64,000 nucleotides of DNA from JAEUIX01 sp964611125 (GCA_964611125.1 CAZSZO010000015.1:12881-76880), one strand, 5' to 3'. Shown: positions 25,539 to 35,091, counted from the stretch's first letter. Numbers and translations are program-made. Notes: a model not told the origin generated them from the sequence alone.

Positions 25539-27017
25539 TTACTTCAGCTCGCGGATCTTCACGTTGCGGAACGAGACCTCGTCCCCGTGGTCCTGCAGCG
25601 CGATCCGTCCCTTGGCCCGCTTGGCATAGTCCGGCATACCCGGCCACTTGCTGGCCCCGTGCGCGGCCTTGAACTCCTCGCTCCACAGCACCGTTTCCAC
25701 CACCTTGAAGCCGTTCAGCCAGTGCTCGATGCGGTCGCCCTTGGCCACCACCTTGGCGGTGTTCCACTCACCGGCCGGGCGCGAGACATCGAACGCGCAC
25801 GCATAGATGTCATACAGCGTTCCCGCCCGGGTCTTGGGCTTCTTGCCATCGGCGTGGTTGGCGTCGTCGAGAATCTGCATCTCCGGCCCGGTCTCCCACG
25901 GGTAGGTCTTGTCCTCGGCGCAGCGGTACATCACCCCGCTGTTGCCGCCCTTCTCCACCCGCCAGTCGCACTGAAACTCAAAGTCGCTGAACTCCTCCGT
26001 CGTGCAGAGGTCGCCGCCGCCGCCCTGCCGGGCGTGCGTCAGCGTCCCATCCTTCACGATCCAGCCCTTTTGCGGAAACGCCGGCTGCTTGAAGCCCTTC
26101 CAGTTGCCGGTCGTCTTCCCGTCAAAGAGCAGCCGCCACCCCGCCGCCTTCTCGCCCTCGGTGAGCTCGTTGTGCTTGCGCACATCGCCCCAGGTCGCCG
26201 GCAACGTCACCTCGCCCGTCGCCGCCCATTCACCCGCCCGCGTGATCATCGCCCGGAACGCCGGGTTGATGATCGAGACCTTGGTCTCCTCAGCATCCTT
26301 CCACACGTGCCCCAGCGGCGTCGCGAACACCCGCCCCTTGCCGAACTCAAGCGTGATCGCCATCGGCTCGTTCTCGCCGGTCCCGCCGATCTCCCTGGCG
26401 TCAAAGGCCTGGGCCAGCAGCCGGTAGTTCGCCTTCTGGGTGTTGGTGAGCTTGTGGTACAGCTCATCAGTGGTCGCAAAGTCGCTCAGCCCGCTCGTCA
26501 CCGGATGCTGCTTGTCGGTCACCTTCACCGTGAACTCATGGAACTTCCCGTGCCCCGCCCCCTCCCGCCACATGAGTCCCAGCATCTGCTCATACTCAGC
26601 CCATCCCTTGAAGGCGTTGTTGGCCGAGTGGATCGCCAGCACCCCCGCGCCCCCGCGCACCGCCGCCACGAAGTTCTTCTCCGCCGCGCCGCCCGGCTCG
26701 CTCCAGCGCTTGGGCCCGGAGTAGTCGTTGTAGTCAAGCACGAAAAGCTGATACGACGAGATCGCCGCCGCGTCGGCCAGGGTCTTGTCAGGCGTATCGG
26801 TGACGTCCACCACGAACCGGCCCGTCGCCTCGAGCGTGTCTTTGTGCAGGCGGCTGGTGTACGCCCAGTTGTGGTTGTTGTACCCCGTGATCAGCAGCGT
26901 CTTGATCGGCGCCCCCGCAGCTTCGCCGCGCGGCGCCGGCGTCTCGCCCGCCTGCGACTTCGCCACGATCATCATGCACGTCAAACCAGCCAGGACGACC
27001 ATGGATGCGGTGTTCAT
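25539..27017 (-). CDS. exported ThuA domain - DUF1080 (3-keto-disaccharide hydrolase) fusion
   Basis: 492 residues. Signal peptide (1-23, SQAGE). Residues about 38-255 are a ThuA-like trehalose-utilisation (class I glutamine amidotransferase-like) fold: IKTLLITGYNNHNWAYTS, GGAGVLAIHSANNAF, MLGLMWREGAGHGKF and ATPLGHVWKDAEE. Residues about 285-492 are a DUF1080 concanavalin-like domain: GWRLLFDGKTTGNWKGF, FSDFEFQCDWRVEKGGNSGVMYR, GPEMQILDDANH, GEWNTAKVVAKGDRIEHWLNG. DUF1080 members include 3-keto-disaccharide hydrolases. The fusion is common in planctomycetes and is periplasmic. ATG 27017. Two other exported sugar enzymes are nearby (27833-28822 and 39254-40468). Confidence 0.9.
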   Translation of the reverse strand: MNTASMVVLAGLTCMMIVAKSQAGETPAPRGEAAGAPIKTLLITGYNNHNWAYTSRLHKDTLEATGRFVVDVTDTPDKTLADAAAISSYQLFVLDYNDYSGPKRWSEPGGAAEKNFVAAVRGGAGVLAIHSANNAFKGWAEYEQMLGLMWREGAGHGKFHEFTVKVTDKQHPVTSGLSDFATTDELYHKLTNTQKANYRLLAQAFDAREIGGTGENEPMAITLEFGKGRVFATPLGHVWKDAEETKVSIINPAFRAMITRAGEWAATGEVTLPATWGDVRKHNELTEGEKAAGWRLLFDGKTTGNWKGFKQPAFPQKGWIVKDGTLTHARQGGGGDLCTTEEFSDFEFQCDWRVEKGGNSGVMYRCAEDKTYPWETGPEMQILDDANHADGKKPKTRAGTLYDIYACAFDVSRPAGEWNTAKVVAKGDRIEHWLNGFKVVETVLWSEEFKAAHGASKWPGMPDYAKRAKGRIALQDHGDEVSFRNVKIRELK

Positions 27018-27045
27018 GGCCTCATGCTAGCCGAAACCAGCCGGT

Positions 27046-27747
27046 TCAGGCCGGCGGGGCCGGCGGGGGCGGGGAGGTCGGGGGGGTCGGGGCGCCGTCC
27101 GCGCCGCGCACCGCGCCCGGCCCGTCCACAGCCCCAGGCCCGCGTCCCTCCCATTCTCGCCCGCACTCCGGACAAGGCCACCCCCGCGGCGTCCCCGTCA
27201 GGTCATACCCGCACCCCAGGCAGGTCCCCCGCCCGGGCGACGGGCACGCCCGGGCCCAGGCCGCCAGCCCCAGCCCCGCCGGCAACAGCCACGCCGCCGC
27301 GGTCGCAACGTGGATCACCAGCGACCCCTCCGGCCGGGCGTCGTCCACCCACGGGCTCGCCGACCTGCCCGCGAGCAGCCCGATTGAGACGTTCGCCGCT
27401 GTGGCCAGAATCGCTCCCGCTCCGAAAAGCACCGCCGGCGCCGGCGAGCGAAGCTGGCGCGCCGTCCACAGGCCCACCGCCGCCGCCGGAACCACCACGA
27501 CCGTCGTGATCGCCGCGGCCGCCCCGGTGAACGACCCCAGCGGGGGCGTCAGAAACACCAGCAGGAGATAAAGCGGGTAGAGCACCGACAGCATGAACGG
27601 AACGTGCACCACCTGTCTGGCCTGGCGCGGGTCGCTCAGCCGCCAGCGCCGCTGGGCCGCCCGCACCAGGCACAGCGCCTGGGCCAGCCCGATCAGCACC
27701 GCCGTGGCCCCCGGGATCACCCACCCCGCCAGATCGATTCCGTGCAT
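27046..27747 (-). CDS. multi-pass membrane protein with C-terminal planctomycete zinc ribbon
   Basis: 233 residues with about five membrane spans (WVIPGATAVLIGLAQALCL; VPFMLSVLYPLYLLLVFL; AAAITTVVVVPAAAVGL; AVLFGAGAILATAANVSIGLL; VATAAAWLLPAGLGLAAW). After the last span is a Cys4 ribbon, CLGCGYDLTGTPRGWPCPECG, a word repeated across planctomycete membrane proteins. It ends in a Pro-rich tail. ATG 27747 precedes the first span; the longer frame upstream is Arg/Gly noise over a C-rich tract. Function unknown; the ribbon probably binds zinc on the cytoplasmic side. Confidence 0.72.
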   Translation of the reverse strand: MHGIDLAGWVIPGATAVLIGLAQALCLVRAAQRRWRLSDPRQARQVVHVPFMLSVLYPLYLLLVFLTPPLGSFTGAAAAITTVVVVPAAAVGLWTARQLRSPAPAVLFGAGAILATAANVSIGLLAGRSASPWVDDARPEGSLVIHVATAAAWLLPAGLGLAAWARACPSPGRGTCLGCGYDLTGTPRGWPCPECGREWEGRGPGAVDGPGAVRGADGAPTPPTSPPPPAPPA

Positions 27748-27832
27748 CCGCTCGATCCCCCCCCGGCCCCCCCCGCCCCGCCGCCCCCCGGCCCTGGGCC
27801 GGTTGGTCCGCAGTTCGAGCCGCTCGCCTCGC

Positions 27833-28822
27833 TCAGGCCCTCGCCATCTCGGTCCGGATCTTCTCAAGCAACGCCTTGGTCGCGCGGATCCCATCCGGCT
27901 CGGAGAGCTTCTTCCCCTCGTACTCGATCCCCAGCCGCCCGCGATACCCCGCGTCCACAACGATCTTCATCAGCTTGCGGTAGTCGAACGGGCCGTGGTC
28001 GCCGGTCGCGGGGTCAAAGTCCCACGACTTGGCGCTCACCGCCTTGGCATACGGCATCATCTCCGTCACGCCCTTGTACCGGTCGTACTCGGTGAAGTTC
28101 CCGAAGTCCGGCAGCGTGCCCACCCGCGGGTGCGCCGTGAGCTTCATCACGCCCACCAGCCAGTCGCCGTGCGACGAGAGCCCGCCGTGGTTCTCGACGA
28201 TCACGTTGATCCCCATCGGGTCGGCCGCCTCGCACAACTGGCGGAGCCCGTCGGCCGCGAGCTTCTGCTGCTCCTCGAACGAGCCCGAACTCTGCGCGTT
28301 CACGCGGATGCTGTGGCACCCCAGCTGAGCCGCGGCCTCGACCCACTTGCGGTGGTTCTCGACCGTCTTCTTCCGGGCCGCCTCCGCAGGGTCGCCGATC
28401 GCCCCTTCCCCGTCGCACATGATGAGCACGCTGGTCACGCCGAGGTCGGCGCACCGCTTCTTGAGTTCGCCCACGTAGGCCGAGTCGCCCTTCTTCTCGA
28501 AGAACACGTTGACGTACTCCACCGCATCGATCCCGTAGTCCTGCTTGGCGGCCTTGGGGAAGTCCAGGTGCGCGAGCTTCTTCTCAAAGAGCGCGTTGTG
28601 CAGCGACCACTGCGCCAGCGAGATCGTAAATAGCGGCTTGGCGCCATCCGCCTTGGCCTTGTCCGGCTTCGGCTGAGCGCCGGCGGCGGGCCGTTCCGCG
28701 GCGCGGCTCAGGGTTGATCCCCCCGCCAGCGCCGCGCCCGCCGCCGCCGCGGCGAGCAGGAACTCGCGCCGCGAGGGCTTCGCCCAGGGGACCGACTCAG
28801 CCTGATGGTTCTGACCGCTCAT
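27833..28822 (-). CDS. Tat-exported sugar phosphate isomerase/epimerase-like TIM barrel
   Basis: 329 residues. Twin-arginine signal (PSRREFLLAAAAAGAALAGG), then an AP-endonuclease-2/xylose-isomerase-like barrel: LFTISLAQWSLHNALF, YGIDAVEYVNVFF, HSIRVNAQSS, INVIVENHGGLSSHGDW, VGTLPDFGNF, AKSWDF and GRLGIEYEGKKLSE. Metal-ligand type Glu/Asp/His residues are visible in VENHGG, PDFGNF and IEYEG. The substrate is unknown; exported relatives occur with Gfo/Idh/MocA and DUF1080 proteins. ATG 28822 follows the phosphatase stop by 4 nt with AAGGG overlapping that gene's end, so the two are coupled. Confidence 0.87.
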   Translation of the reverse strand: MSGQNHQAESVPWAKPSRREFLLAAAAAGAALAGGSTLSRAAERPAAGAQPKPDKAKADGAKPLFTISLAQWSLHNALFEKKLAHLDFPKAAKQDYGIDAVEYVNVFFEKKGDSAYVGELKKRCADLGVTSVLIMCDGEGAIGDPAEAARKKTVENHRKWVEAAAQLGCHSIRVNAQSSGSFEEQQKLAADGLRQLCEAADPMGINVIVENHGGLSSHGDWLVGVMKLTAHPRVGTLPDFGNFTEYDRYKGVTEMMPYAKAVSAKSWDFDPATGDHGPFDYRKLMKIVVDAGYRGRLGIEYEGKKLSEPDGIRATKALLEKIRTEMARA

Positions 28823-28826
28823 GGTT

Positions 28827-30776
28827 CTAGCCCTTTTTGACATACTCAATCGACGCGACCGTCAGATCGTCGGCGAGCGCCTCGCTCCCCGCGTGCCGCT
28901 GCACCGCCTTGACGATCATGTGCACATCCTGATCGGCGTTCTCCGCCAGGGCCAGGGTCGAGAGGATCCGCGACAGGCCGAAGGCGCTGTCAGCCTCACT
29001 CGCCCCCGACCGCCTGGCCCCCGCCGGCGCCGCCGAGGGCTGCTCCACCACGCCGTCGCTGTACAGCACCACCCGGGCCCCCGGCCGCAGCACCAGGCTG
29101 TCGGAGGCGTACACCGCCTCTTCCAGCACCCGCAGCGGCATCCCCTTGGCCCGCGGATCGACCTCGCCCGGCGCCTCCCCCGGCTGCCGAATCAGGCAGT
29201 AGCCGTGCCCGGCGTCGCAGAACCGCAGCACGCCCGTGGTGACGTCCAGGACGCCGACCCACAGGGAGACGAACTTGCCCTCGGGCGCGTGCGACATCAG
29301 GTGCTGGTTCACCTCGTGCACCGCCATCGCCGGGTCCTCGTGCCAGCGCAGGGCCGCGTTCAGATAGGACTGCGTCGTCGCCATCAAGATCGCCGCGGGG
29401 ACGCCCTTCCCGGCCACATCGCCGATGAAGAACGCCACCCGGCGCGCATCCAGCCGGATGATGTCGAACAGGTCGCCGGCGACGAAGCGGCCCGGCCGCA
29501 GCTCCATCGCGTACGCCACCTCCCCCAGGTTCCCCGCCGGCGAGGGCAGGATCTGCCGCTGGATCTGCATCGCCGCTTCCATCTGCTCCGCCAGCCGCAG
29601 CCGCTCTACCACCAGGCGCGTCCGCTGCATGTTGGCGATCGAGAGCGAGCTCATCTCCGCAATCGCCTGGCAGAACGCACCCGCATCCTCGTGCACCGGC
29701 CGCTCCTCGCGCCGCGCATCGAGGTAGAAGCACAGCGCCACAGCGCCATCAAGAAAGACCGGCGCCGCCATCGCCGTCGTCAGCCCCGCGCTCATGATGC
29801 TCATCGCCGGCTGCGCCAGCTCGTCAAACCGCAGCTGCACCGTCTGCCCCGCGCACGCCGCCGCCACCAGCGACCGGCTGAACTGGAACGTCGGCGAAGC
29901 CCCGCTCGCCGCCCGCTGCGCCAGCACTTCCAGCGTCCCCACCCCTCCACCGCCCACCGCGCCAGCCCCACCACCCCCACCCCCACCCCCACCCCCAGCC
30001 CCCGCCGCCGGCCGGATGATCGCCACCCGGGGGTAGCCCGTGCCCTCCATCAGAGCCTCAACCAGACACTCGGCCAGTTGCCGCTCATCCACCGCCGTCT
30101 GGATCAGCTTGGCGCACTGGATCAGCAGCTCCAGCCGGCGCCGATCGATCGCGCTGCGGTCCAGCTGCGTCACCGTCACCAGTTGACCCGCCGCGGGCCG
30201 GTCGTCAATGGTGGTCATTCCCAGCGCCGCCCCGTCGGTCCGGTGCACCCGGAAGACCCACGGCCCCAGGCGGATGCTGTCCCCCGGGCGGATCGGGTGC
30301 GGCGCGTTGTGGGCCAGTTGCGTGTTGTTGACGAACGTCCCGTGCCGGCTCCCGACATCGGTGATGTGCCAGACTACACCACCGCCGCCGCTCGCGTTGA
30401 CCCCGCCCCCCCCCGCCCCCATCCCGCTCACGCTCGAAAACGTGCAGTGCTTCCGCGAAACCGTCTTCTCCGATTCGGGGAGCTGCACATCGCACTCCGG
30501 CAGCCGCCCCAGCGTGACCGTCTCGCCCGGCCTGAGCTCAATCGGGCTCAGCGGCGGGCCCAACACCGTCTCGAGCAGCAGCGTGCCCCCGCCTGCCTGG
30601 GCCTGCCCGTACACCAGCCCGCTTGACTCCGGCCTCGCCGCCGGCTTGCCCGCGATCACGCCAGCCGACAGCGCCACCGGCCCGCCATCGGCGGGCGTCT
30701 GCAGGTTTCGATGGGGGCCCGCTGGAATCACCGCTCCATGATACCGGAACTGGCCTCCCGGCGGTTCGCCGTTCAC
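28827..30776 (-). CDS. FHA-GAF-SpoIIE (PP2C-type) protein phosphatase
   Basis: 649 residues. FHA domain about 70-185 (LGRLPECDVQLPESEKTVSRKHC, DVGSRHGTFVNN), which binds phosphothreonine. GAF-like domain about 215-385. SpoIIE/RsbU phosphatase about 405-645, with FVAGDLFDIIRLDARR, FFIGDVAGKGVPAAILMA, VLYSDGVVE and ADDLTV giving the metal Asp residues. Gly runs interrupt the FHA (GMGAGGGGVNASGGGG) and the GAF domain (10 Gly in a row near residue 265). Such proteins dephosphorylate anti-sigma antagonists or signal in partner-switching; no partner is next door. The start is uncertain: GTG 30776 has a purine tract only at zero spacing, and GTG 30731 is an alternative. Confidence 0.88.
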   Translation of the reverse strand: MNGEPPGGQFRYHGAVIPAGPHRNLQTPADGGPVALSAGVIAGKPAARPESSGLVYGQAQAGGGTLLLETVLGPPLSPIELRPGETVTLGRLPECDVQLPESEKTVSRKHCTFSSVSGMGAGGGGVNASGGGGVVWHITDVGSRHGTFVNNTQLAHNAPHPIRPGDSIRLGPWVFRVHRTDGAALGMTTIDDRPAAGQLVTVTQLDRSAIDRRRLELLIQCAKLIQTAVDERQLAECLVEALMEGTGYPRVAIIRPAAGAGGGGGGGGGGAGAVGGGGVGTLEVLAQRAASGASPTFQFSRSLVAAACAGQTVQLRFDELAQPAMSIMSAGLTTAMAAPVFLDGAVALCFYLDARREERPVHEDAGAFCQAIAEMSSLSIANMQRTRLVVERLRLAEQMEAAMQIQRQILPSPAGNLGEVAYAMELRPGRFVAGDLFDIIRLDARRVAFFIGDVAGKGVPAAILMATTQSYLNAALRWHEDPAMAVHEVNQHLMSHAPEGKFVSLWVGVLDVTTGVLRFCDAGHGYCLIRQPGEAPGEVDPRAKGMPLRVLEEAVYASDSLVLRPGARVVLYSDGVVEQPSAAPAGARRSGASEADSAFGLSRILSTLALAENADQDVHMIVKAVQRHAGSEALADDLTVASIEYVKKG

Positions 30777-30821
30777 CTCCCTCGAACCGGAATCCGCCCC
30801 CCGCGCCCCTCCGCCGCCGGA

Positions 30822-33149
30822 TCAGCGATCGGCCCGGCGCGCCCGCTGCGCCGAATCGTTCAATGCTCGCTCCAGTTCGCCCAGCAGCCCCGCGTCGCCG
30901 GTTCCGCTCGTTGCCGGGGTCGTCCCGCCGAACCGCGCCAGATAGAACCTCGTCGCCAGCCGCTCCGCCAGTTCGCCCACCCGCGAATCGCCCATGCCCC
31001 CACGTGCCAGCGCCCGGGCGTGCCGCAGCGGCGGCGTGTGCTCGGGCTTGGCCAGCCCCGCCCGGCGCAGCGCCAGCAGCATCCGGCGATACTCGCGCGA
31101 CGCCGCGTCGTCGCCGCCCGCGGCGGGTCCGAATCGCCTCGCCTCCCGCGCCGCCCGGGCCCGCTCCAGACCGCTCCGGATCGCCAACACCAAACCGACC
31201 CCCGCCGCCGCCAGCAGCCCCAGTTGCAGCGCCAGGGCCATCATCCGGCCCCCCCGCGACGAAGCGTCAAACCCCGGGATGAGCTTGCCCAGCTGCGCCG
31301 ACCAGCGCGACAGCGTCGCGCCGATCGAGCGCCAGCGCTGCTGGCTCTGCGCGGCCGCCTCGCTCAGGTCGATCCGCCGGCTCGGGTCAAAGGCCACCAC
31401 GTTGTTGATCCAGCGGAACTCAAGCGCCTCGTACGCCTGCCGGATCCACGCCAGCACCCCGCGTGACGACCGCTGGGCCGCGCTCAGGCTTCCCGCAGGC
31501 GTGGGGTCGAAGGTCTCCCATCGGTCGGGCCTGATTCGCGCCTCCACCCACGCGTGCGCGTCGGCCTTGCGCACCACATACGCCCCGGAGATCGCGTTGT
31601 ACTCTCCCGCCGCGTAGCCCGTCACGATCCGCGCCGGCACCTCCAGCGTCCGCAGGATCGAGACCATCGCCGCCGCGAAGTACTCGCAGTGCCCGCGCTG
31701 TGTCCGCAGCAGGAACACCTCGATCGGGTCCTCATCATCCTGCGGCGCCACCTGGTTCAAGTCGTAGGTGAACCCCCGCAGATGATTCTGGACGTGGGCC
31801 ACGAGCCGGCGCGTCTGCGAAGGCTCCCGCTCGCCGCCCACGGGCGAGATCCCAACCTCCTCCGCCAGCTTCCGGGCGTAGTCCGCGACCGCCGGCGCCA
31901 CCTGCAGCGGCGCCTGCGGCTCCGGAGCGTCCCCGCCCAGGTAGTTGGGGATCGACACCACCGTATAGGCGTATCGCCCCCCGCCCCGCACGCGGTGGAT
32001 CGTCAGGTCGCTCTCCGACACCGCCACCTGCGAGTCCTCCAGCGAGACCGTCGCGGGGCGCCACATCGCAAAGAGCGGCGAAGCGTTCTCCCTCCCATAG
32101 CGGACGCTGATCTCCTGCACCAGCCGGGGCGATGCCGGGTCGAGCTTTCCCAGCACGACCTTCCCGCCGATCCCGGGCGACTTGAGGATCGTCAGCCCAC
32201 GGTCCTGCCGGGTCGGATCGGCGCCCACGCTGCTCAGCCATTGCCGGCCCTGGTAGACGTCCAGCACCGCTCCGCGCAGGTACACCGTCTCGCTCCGCCC
32301 CGCCAGCACGTTGCCCTGCTCGTCCTTCAGCACCAGGTCCATCACCGGCTCTTCGGATGTCGAGATCGAACCGCTCTGACCGAGCTCGATCTTGTCGCGG
32401 AACTCCGTCTCCGCCCCCACCCGCACCTCGCCCAGCGACCCCAAAACCTGGTTGTTGAGGGTCCGCGGCATCAGCACGAAGCCCGTCACGCTCAGCCCCG
32501 CCGTCGCCACCACCGCAAACACCACCGTCATGAGCAGCTCACGCGCCCCTCGGGCCGTGCCGATGAGCGGCATCGCCCCAGCGACGGCCAGCATGCTCCC
32601 CTCCGGCGTAGGCGCCCCAGCCTGACGCGCCCCCGGCCCACCCTCGGCCGCCAACCTGGCGACATCGAACCTCTGCTCCGCCGAGCGCCGCACCCCGGCG
32701 TACAGCTGATAGCTCATCGCCGCGACGATCATCAGCGGGATATACAGCAGGAGCATCAGCCCCAGCAGGAAGGCGTTGCTCTCCAGCACCGCCCCGATCA
32801 TCACGAAGATCCCCAGCCCGAGCAACTGCGCATCATCCCGCGCCCGCCCGCGATCAAACATCTTGATCAGCAGGATGTACACCAGAAAATCCGTCATCTC
32901 CGCCACCCGCGGCGCCCCCACCATCGCCACCTGAAACCCCACGTTCACCGTCGCCCCGACCACCAGCAGGTTGATCGACAGCCTGGGCAGGCTGCGCGGC
33001 ATGCCGCCCCGCATCAGCAGCGCCGACGCCGCCGACGCCAGCACCGTCATCAGCGCCAGCAGCGGCCGCCCCTCTGCCGTGCAATAGCCCAGCACCGCCA
33101 GCAGCGAGGCCGTCCACGTCAGCCACGAAAACGCCCGGAAGGAGGTCAC
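30822..33149 (-). CDS. TgpA-like membrane transglutaminase (DUF3488-transglutaminase-DUF4129)
   Basis: 775 residues. Six or so N-terminal membrane spans (about 1-215, DUF3488), an exported region with the papain-like transglutaminase core, another span (about 643-662, MALALQLGLLAAAGVGLVLA), and a cytoplasmic DUF4129-like tail (REYRRMLLALRRAGL...ARALARGG). Catalytic triad words: GHCEYFAAAM (Cys), KADAHAWVEA (His), WETFDPTPAG (Asp). The start is GTG 33149, overlapping the DUF58 stop by 4 nt (GTGA); the longer ORF is noise. The DUF58-TgpA order is conserved in many bacteria, usually with a MoxR ATPase, which is absent here. Confidence 0.9.
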   Translation of the reverse strand: MTSFRAFSWLTWTASLLAVLGYCTAEGRPLLALMTVLASAASALLMRGGMPRSLPRLSINLLVVGATVNVGFQVAMVGAPRVAEMTDFLVYILLIKMFDRGRARDDAQLLGLGIFVMIGAVLESNAFLLGLMLLLYIPLMIVAAMSYQLYAGVRRSAEQRFDVARLAAEGGPGARQAGAPTPEGSMLAVAGAMPLIGTARGARELLMTVVFAVVATAGLSVTGFVLMPRTLNNQVLGSLGEVRVGAETEFRDKIELGQSGSISTSEEPVMDLVLKDEQGNVLAGRSETVYLRGAVLDVYQGRQWLSSVGADPTRQDRGLTILKSPGIGGKVVLGKLDPASPRLVQEISVRYGRENASPLFAMWRPATVSLEDSQVAVSESDLTIHRVRGGGRYAYTVVSIPNYLGGDAPEPQAPLQVAPAVADYARKLAEEVGISPVGGEREPSQTRRLVAHVQNHLRGFTYDLNQVAPQDDEDPIEVFLLRTQRGHCEYFAAAMVSILRTLEVPARIVTGYAAGEYNAISGAYVVRKADAHAWVEARIRPDRWETFDPTPAGSLSAAQRSSRGVLAWIRQAYEALEFRWINNVVAFDPSRRIDLSEAAAQSQQRWRSIGATLSRWSAQLGKLIPGFDASSRGGRMMALALQLGLLAAAGVGLVLAIRSGLERARAAREARRFGPAAGGDDAASREYRRMLLALRRAGLAKPEHTPPLRHARALARGGMGDSRVGELAERLATRFYLARFGGTTPATSGTGDAGLLGELERALNDSAQRARRADR

Positions 33150-34387
33150 CCTCGCCCTCCCGCCTCGGGCCGCCCATCCCGCCCCGCTCTCACGACCACC
33201 CAGGCGCCCCCGGCTCGCCCGCCGCCATCGAGGGCCGCGGGCGTCTCGCTCCCCGCCGGCGCCGCGCCGCCGAAGGGCGGCAGCAGCGCTAGATCGTTGA
33301 GCAGCCGCGCCACATGCCACCGCCCCCCCCGCGCCTCCGCAGCCCGGCGGGCCTCGGCCTCACCCGCCAGCCTGACGCACAGCCCCACCAGCGAGCCCGC
33401 CTCCGACGCGCGCACCACCTCGCCCGCCGCGGCGCTGATCGCCTGCTCATACTCCTGTTCCGACGCCGCTGGCGCGAGGTCGAGCACCACCGTCAGCCGG
33501 CGCGGCCGATTGGCCGTGGCCTGCCTCACCAGCAGGTCGGCCCCGCCCTGCACCGCCGGGCTGGCGCTCAGCCGGGCCGAAGCCCGCCAGGAGATCAGCC
33601 GCGGGCTGTCGCCAGGGTGATACTCCCGCAGCGCGAAGAACTGATCCCCGTCCCCCATCCGCCGATCGATCCCGTCCGGGGCCGTGCCGCCGCCAGCCGT
33701 GGTCGCCTCCGCCGTCGCCACCCCGGGGCGAGGCCGCACCACCAGCTCGGCCGGCTGGGCAAACCGTACCGATTTTCGAACGATTCCGAACGGGAATTCG
33801 CTCTCAACAATAACTTCCTCAAGGGCCACGCCGCCGCGGGCCCGCGCCACCGCGTGGGCCTCCACCGTCACCGCTCGGCCGGCCCCGACATGCGGGGCGA
33901 AGGCCGTCAGCTCCCGGTCAAGCCGGCCCCGGGCCGCGCCAGCGGGGGTGCGCCGGGCCGCCAGCAGCGGCGGCTCCGCGAGGTTGAGGAGCGCGGGCGA
34001 CTCCTTGATCGTGAGTGCAAAGGTCGGAATCAACCGGTTGGCGTTCGACACGCGATACCGCACCACCACCGGCCCGTCCACGGTCGCGTCGGTCAGCGGC
34101 TCGCGCTCCACCCGCACACCCATGAGCATCGCCCCGCTGATCACCCCCGAGACCAGAATCAGCGACAGCGACAGCGCAAACAGCAGGAAAAGCAGGTTGT
34201 TGTTGCTGTTGAACGCGCCGATTGACAGCAGCAGGGCCACAAAGCAGTACAGCAGCATGGCGCTGTGCACGTGGTAGCGCCGCTTGATCCGCCCGCCCCC
34301 CCCGCTGCCTTTAGGCGGGCCCGGCTCGGGTCCTGGCGTGCGTACGTCGGGTTGCGTCGGTCGGGTGGTCAACTGGTTTGCCGGCAA
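33146..34387 (-). CDS. DUF58 domain membrane protein
   Basis: 413 residues. Two membrane spans (about 43-62, MLLYCFVALLLSIGAFNSN; 66-88, LLFLLFALSLSLILVSGVI), then a beta domain and the DUF58 signature YHPGDSPRLISWRASARL in a vWA-like fold. It ends in a Gly/Ala-rich tail. It is translationally coupled to the TgpA-like gene. The start is uncertain: TTG 34387 opens the frame without a ribosome site, and GTG near 34272 (VHSAMLLYCF) would also keep both spans. The family is linked to MoxR-type assembly systems; the actual role is unknown. Confidence 0.84.
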   Translation of the reverse strand: MPANQLTTRPTQPDVRTPGPEPGPPKGSGGGGRIKRRYHVHSAMLLYCFVALLLSIGAFNSNNNLLFLLFALSLSLILVSGVISGAMLMGVRVEREPLTDATVDGPVVVRYRVSNANRLIPTFALTIKESPALLNLAEPPLLAARRTPAGAARGRLDRELTAFAPHVGAGRAVTVEAHAVARARGGVALEEVIVESEFPFGIVRKSVRFAQPAELVVRPRPGVATAEATTAGGGTAPDGIDRRMGDGDQFFALREYHPGDSPRLISWRASARLSASPAVQGGADLLVRQATANRPRRLTVVLDLAPAASEQEYEQAISAAAGEVVRASEAGSLVGLCVRLAGEAEARRAAEARGGRWHVARLLNDLALLPPFGGAAPAGSETPAALDGGGRAGGAWVVVRAGRDGRPEAGGRG

Positions 34388-34506
34388 GTAATGGGGGCGG
34401 TGGCGGCGCCAGCGCCGTCACCTCATGGTTCGCACGCCGGGCTTGATGAGTTCGCCCCGCCCGCCGGCGCGCCGCATCGGCCCTCGGCGGGCGCGTCACG
34501 GCGCCC

Positions 34507-35091
34507 TCACGCCTTCCACTTGATGTTGCACCCCATGCTGGCCCGCTGCTCCGCTTTGACGGGCTTGCCCGCCAGCACCGCGTCGATCGCCGCTCGCAGG
34601 TCGGCCCCGGTCACGGGGATCTCCTTCCCGTCGAGATACTTGCTTGGCCGGCTGTCGTCAAGCTGCCCGCGGTACACCAGCCGTCGCTGGGCGTCGAACA
34701 GGAAGAAATCCGGCGTGCACGCCGCGCTGTACGCCCGGGCCACCGCTTGGGTTTCGTCGTAGAGGTAGGGGAAGCTGTACCCTGCGGCCCGGGCCTCCTC
34801 AGCCATTTTCACCGGACTGTCGTCGGGATAGGCCTGGGCGTCGTTGCTGCTGATCGCGACCATCGCCACGCCCTTGCCCGGAGCCCCGCCCTGGTAATCC
34901 CGCCCCAGCCGCGCCAGCTCGGCCCGGACGTGCTTGACAAACGGGCAGTGGTTGCAGATGAACATGACGAGCAGCGCCGGGGCGCCCGCGAAATCATCCA
35001 GCGTCATCGCCTTGCCGCTCACCACATCGGGCAGGCTGAACGCCGGCGCGACCGTGCCCAGCGGGATCATCGTCGAGAGGGTTCGGGCCAT
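34507..35091 (-). CDS. thioredoxin-fold (AhpC/TSA-redoxin) protein with CNHCPF motif
   Basis: 194 residues. The peroxiredoxin/TlpA-like fold starts MIPLGTVAPAFSLPDVVSGKAMTLDDFAG, with the redox motif CNHCPF in FICNHCPFVKHVRAEL, then AISSNDAQAYPDDSPVKM, YLYDETQAVARAYSAACTPDFFLFD and RGQLDDSRP. This is the family annotated as 'thioredoxin family protein' with CxxCP. No signal peptide, so cytoplasmic. ATG 35091 lies 33 nt downstream of an intrinsic terminator on the same strand, so it probably has its own promoter. Confidence 0.88.
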   Translation of the reverse strand: MARTLSTMIPLGTVAPAFSLPDVVSGKAMTLDDFAGAPALLVMFICNHCPFVKHVRAELARLGRDYQGGAPGKGVAMVAISSNDAQAYPDDSPVKMAEEARAAGYSFPYLYDETQAVARAYSAACTPDFFLFDAQRRLVYRGQLDDSRPSKYLDGKEIPVTGADLRAAIDAVLAGKPVKAEQRASMGCNIKWKA

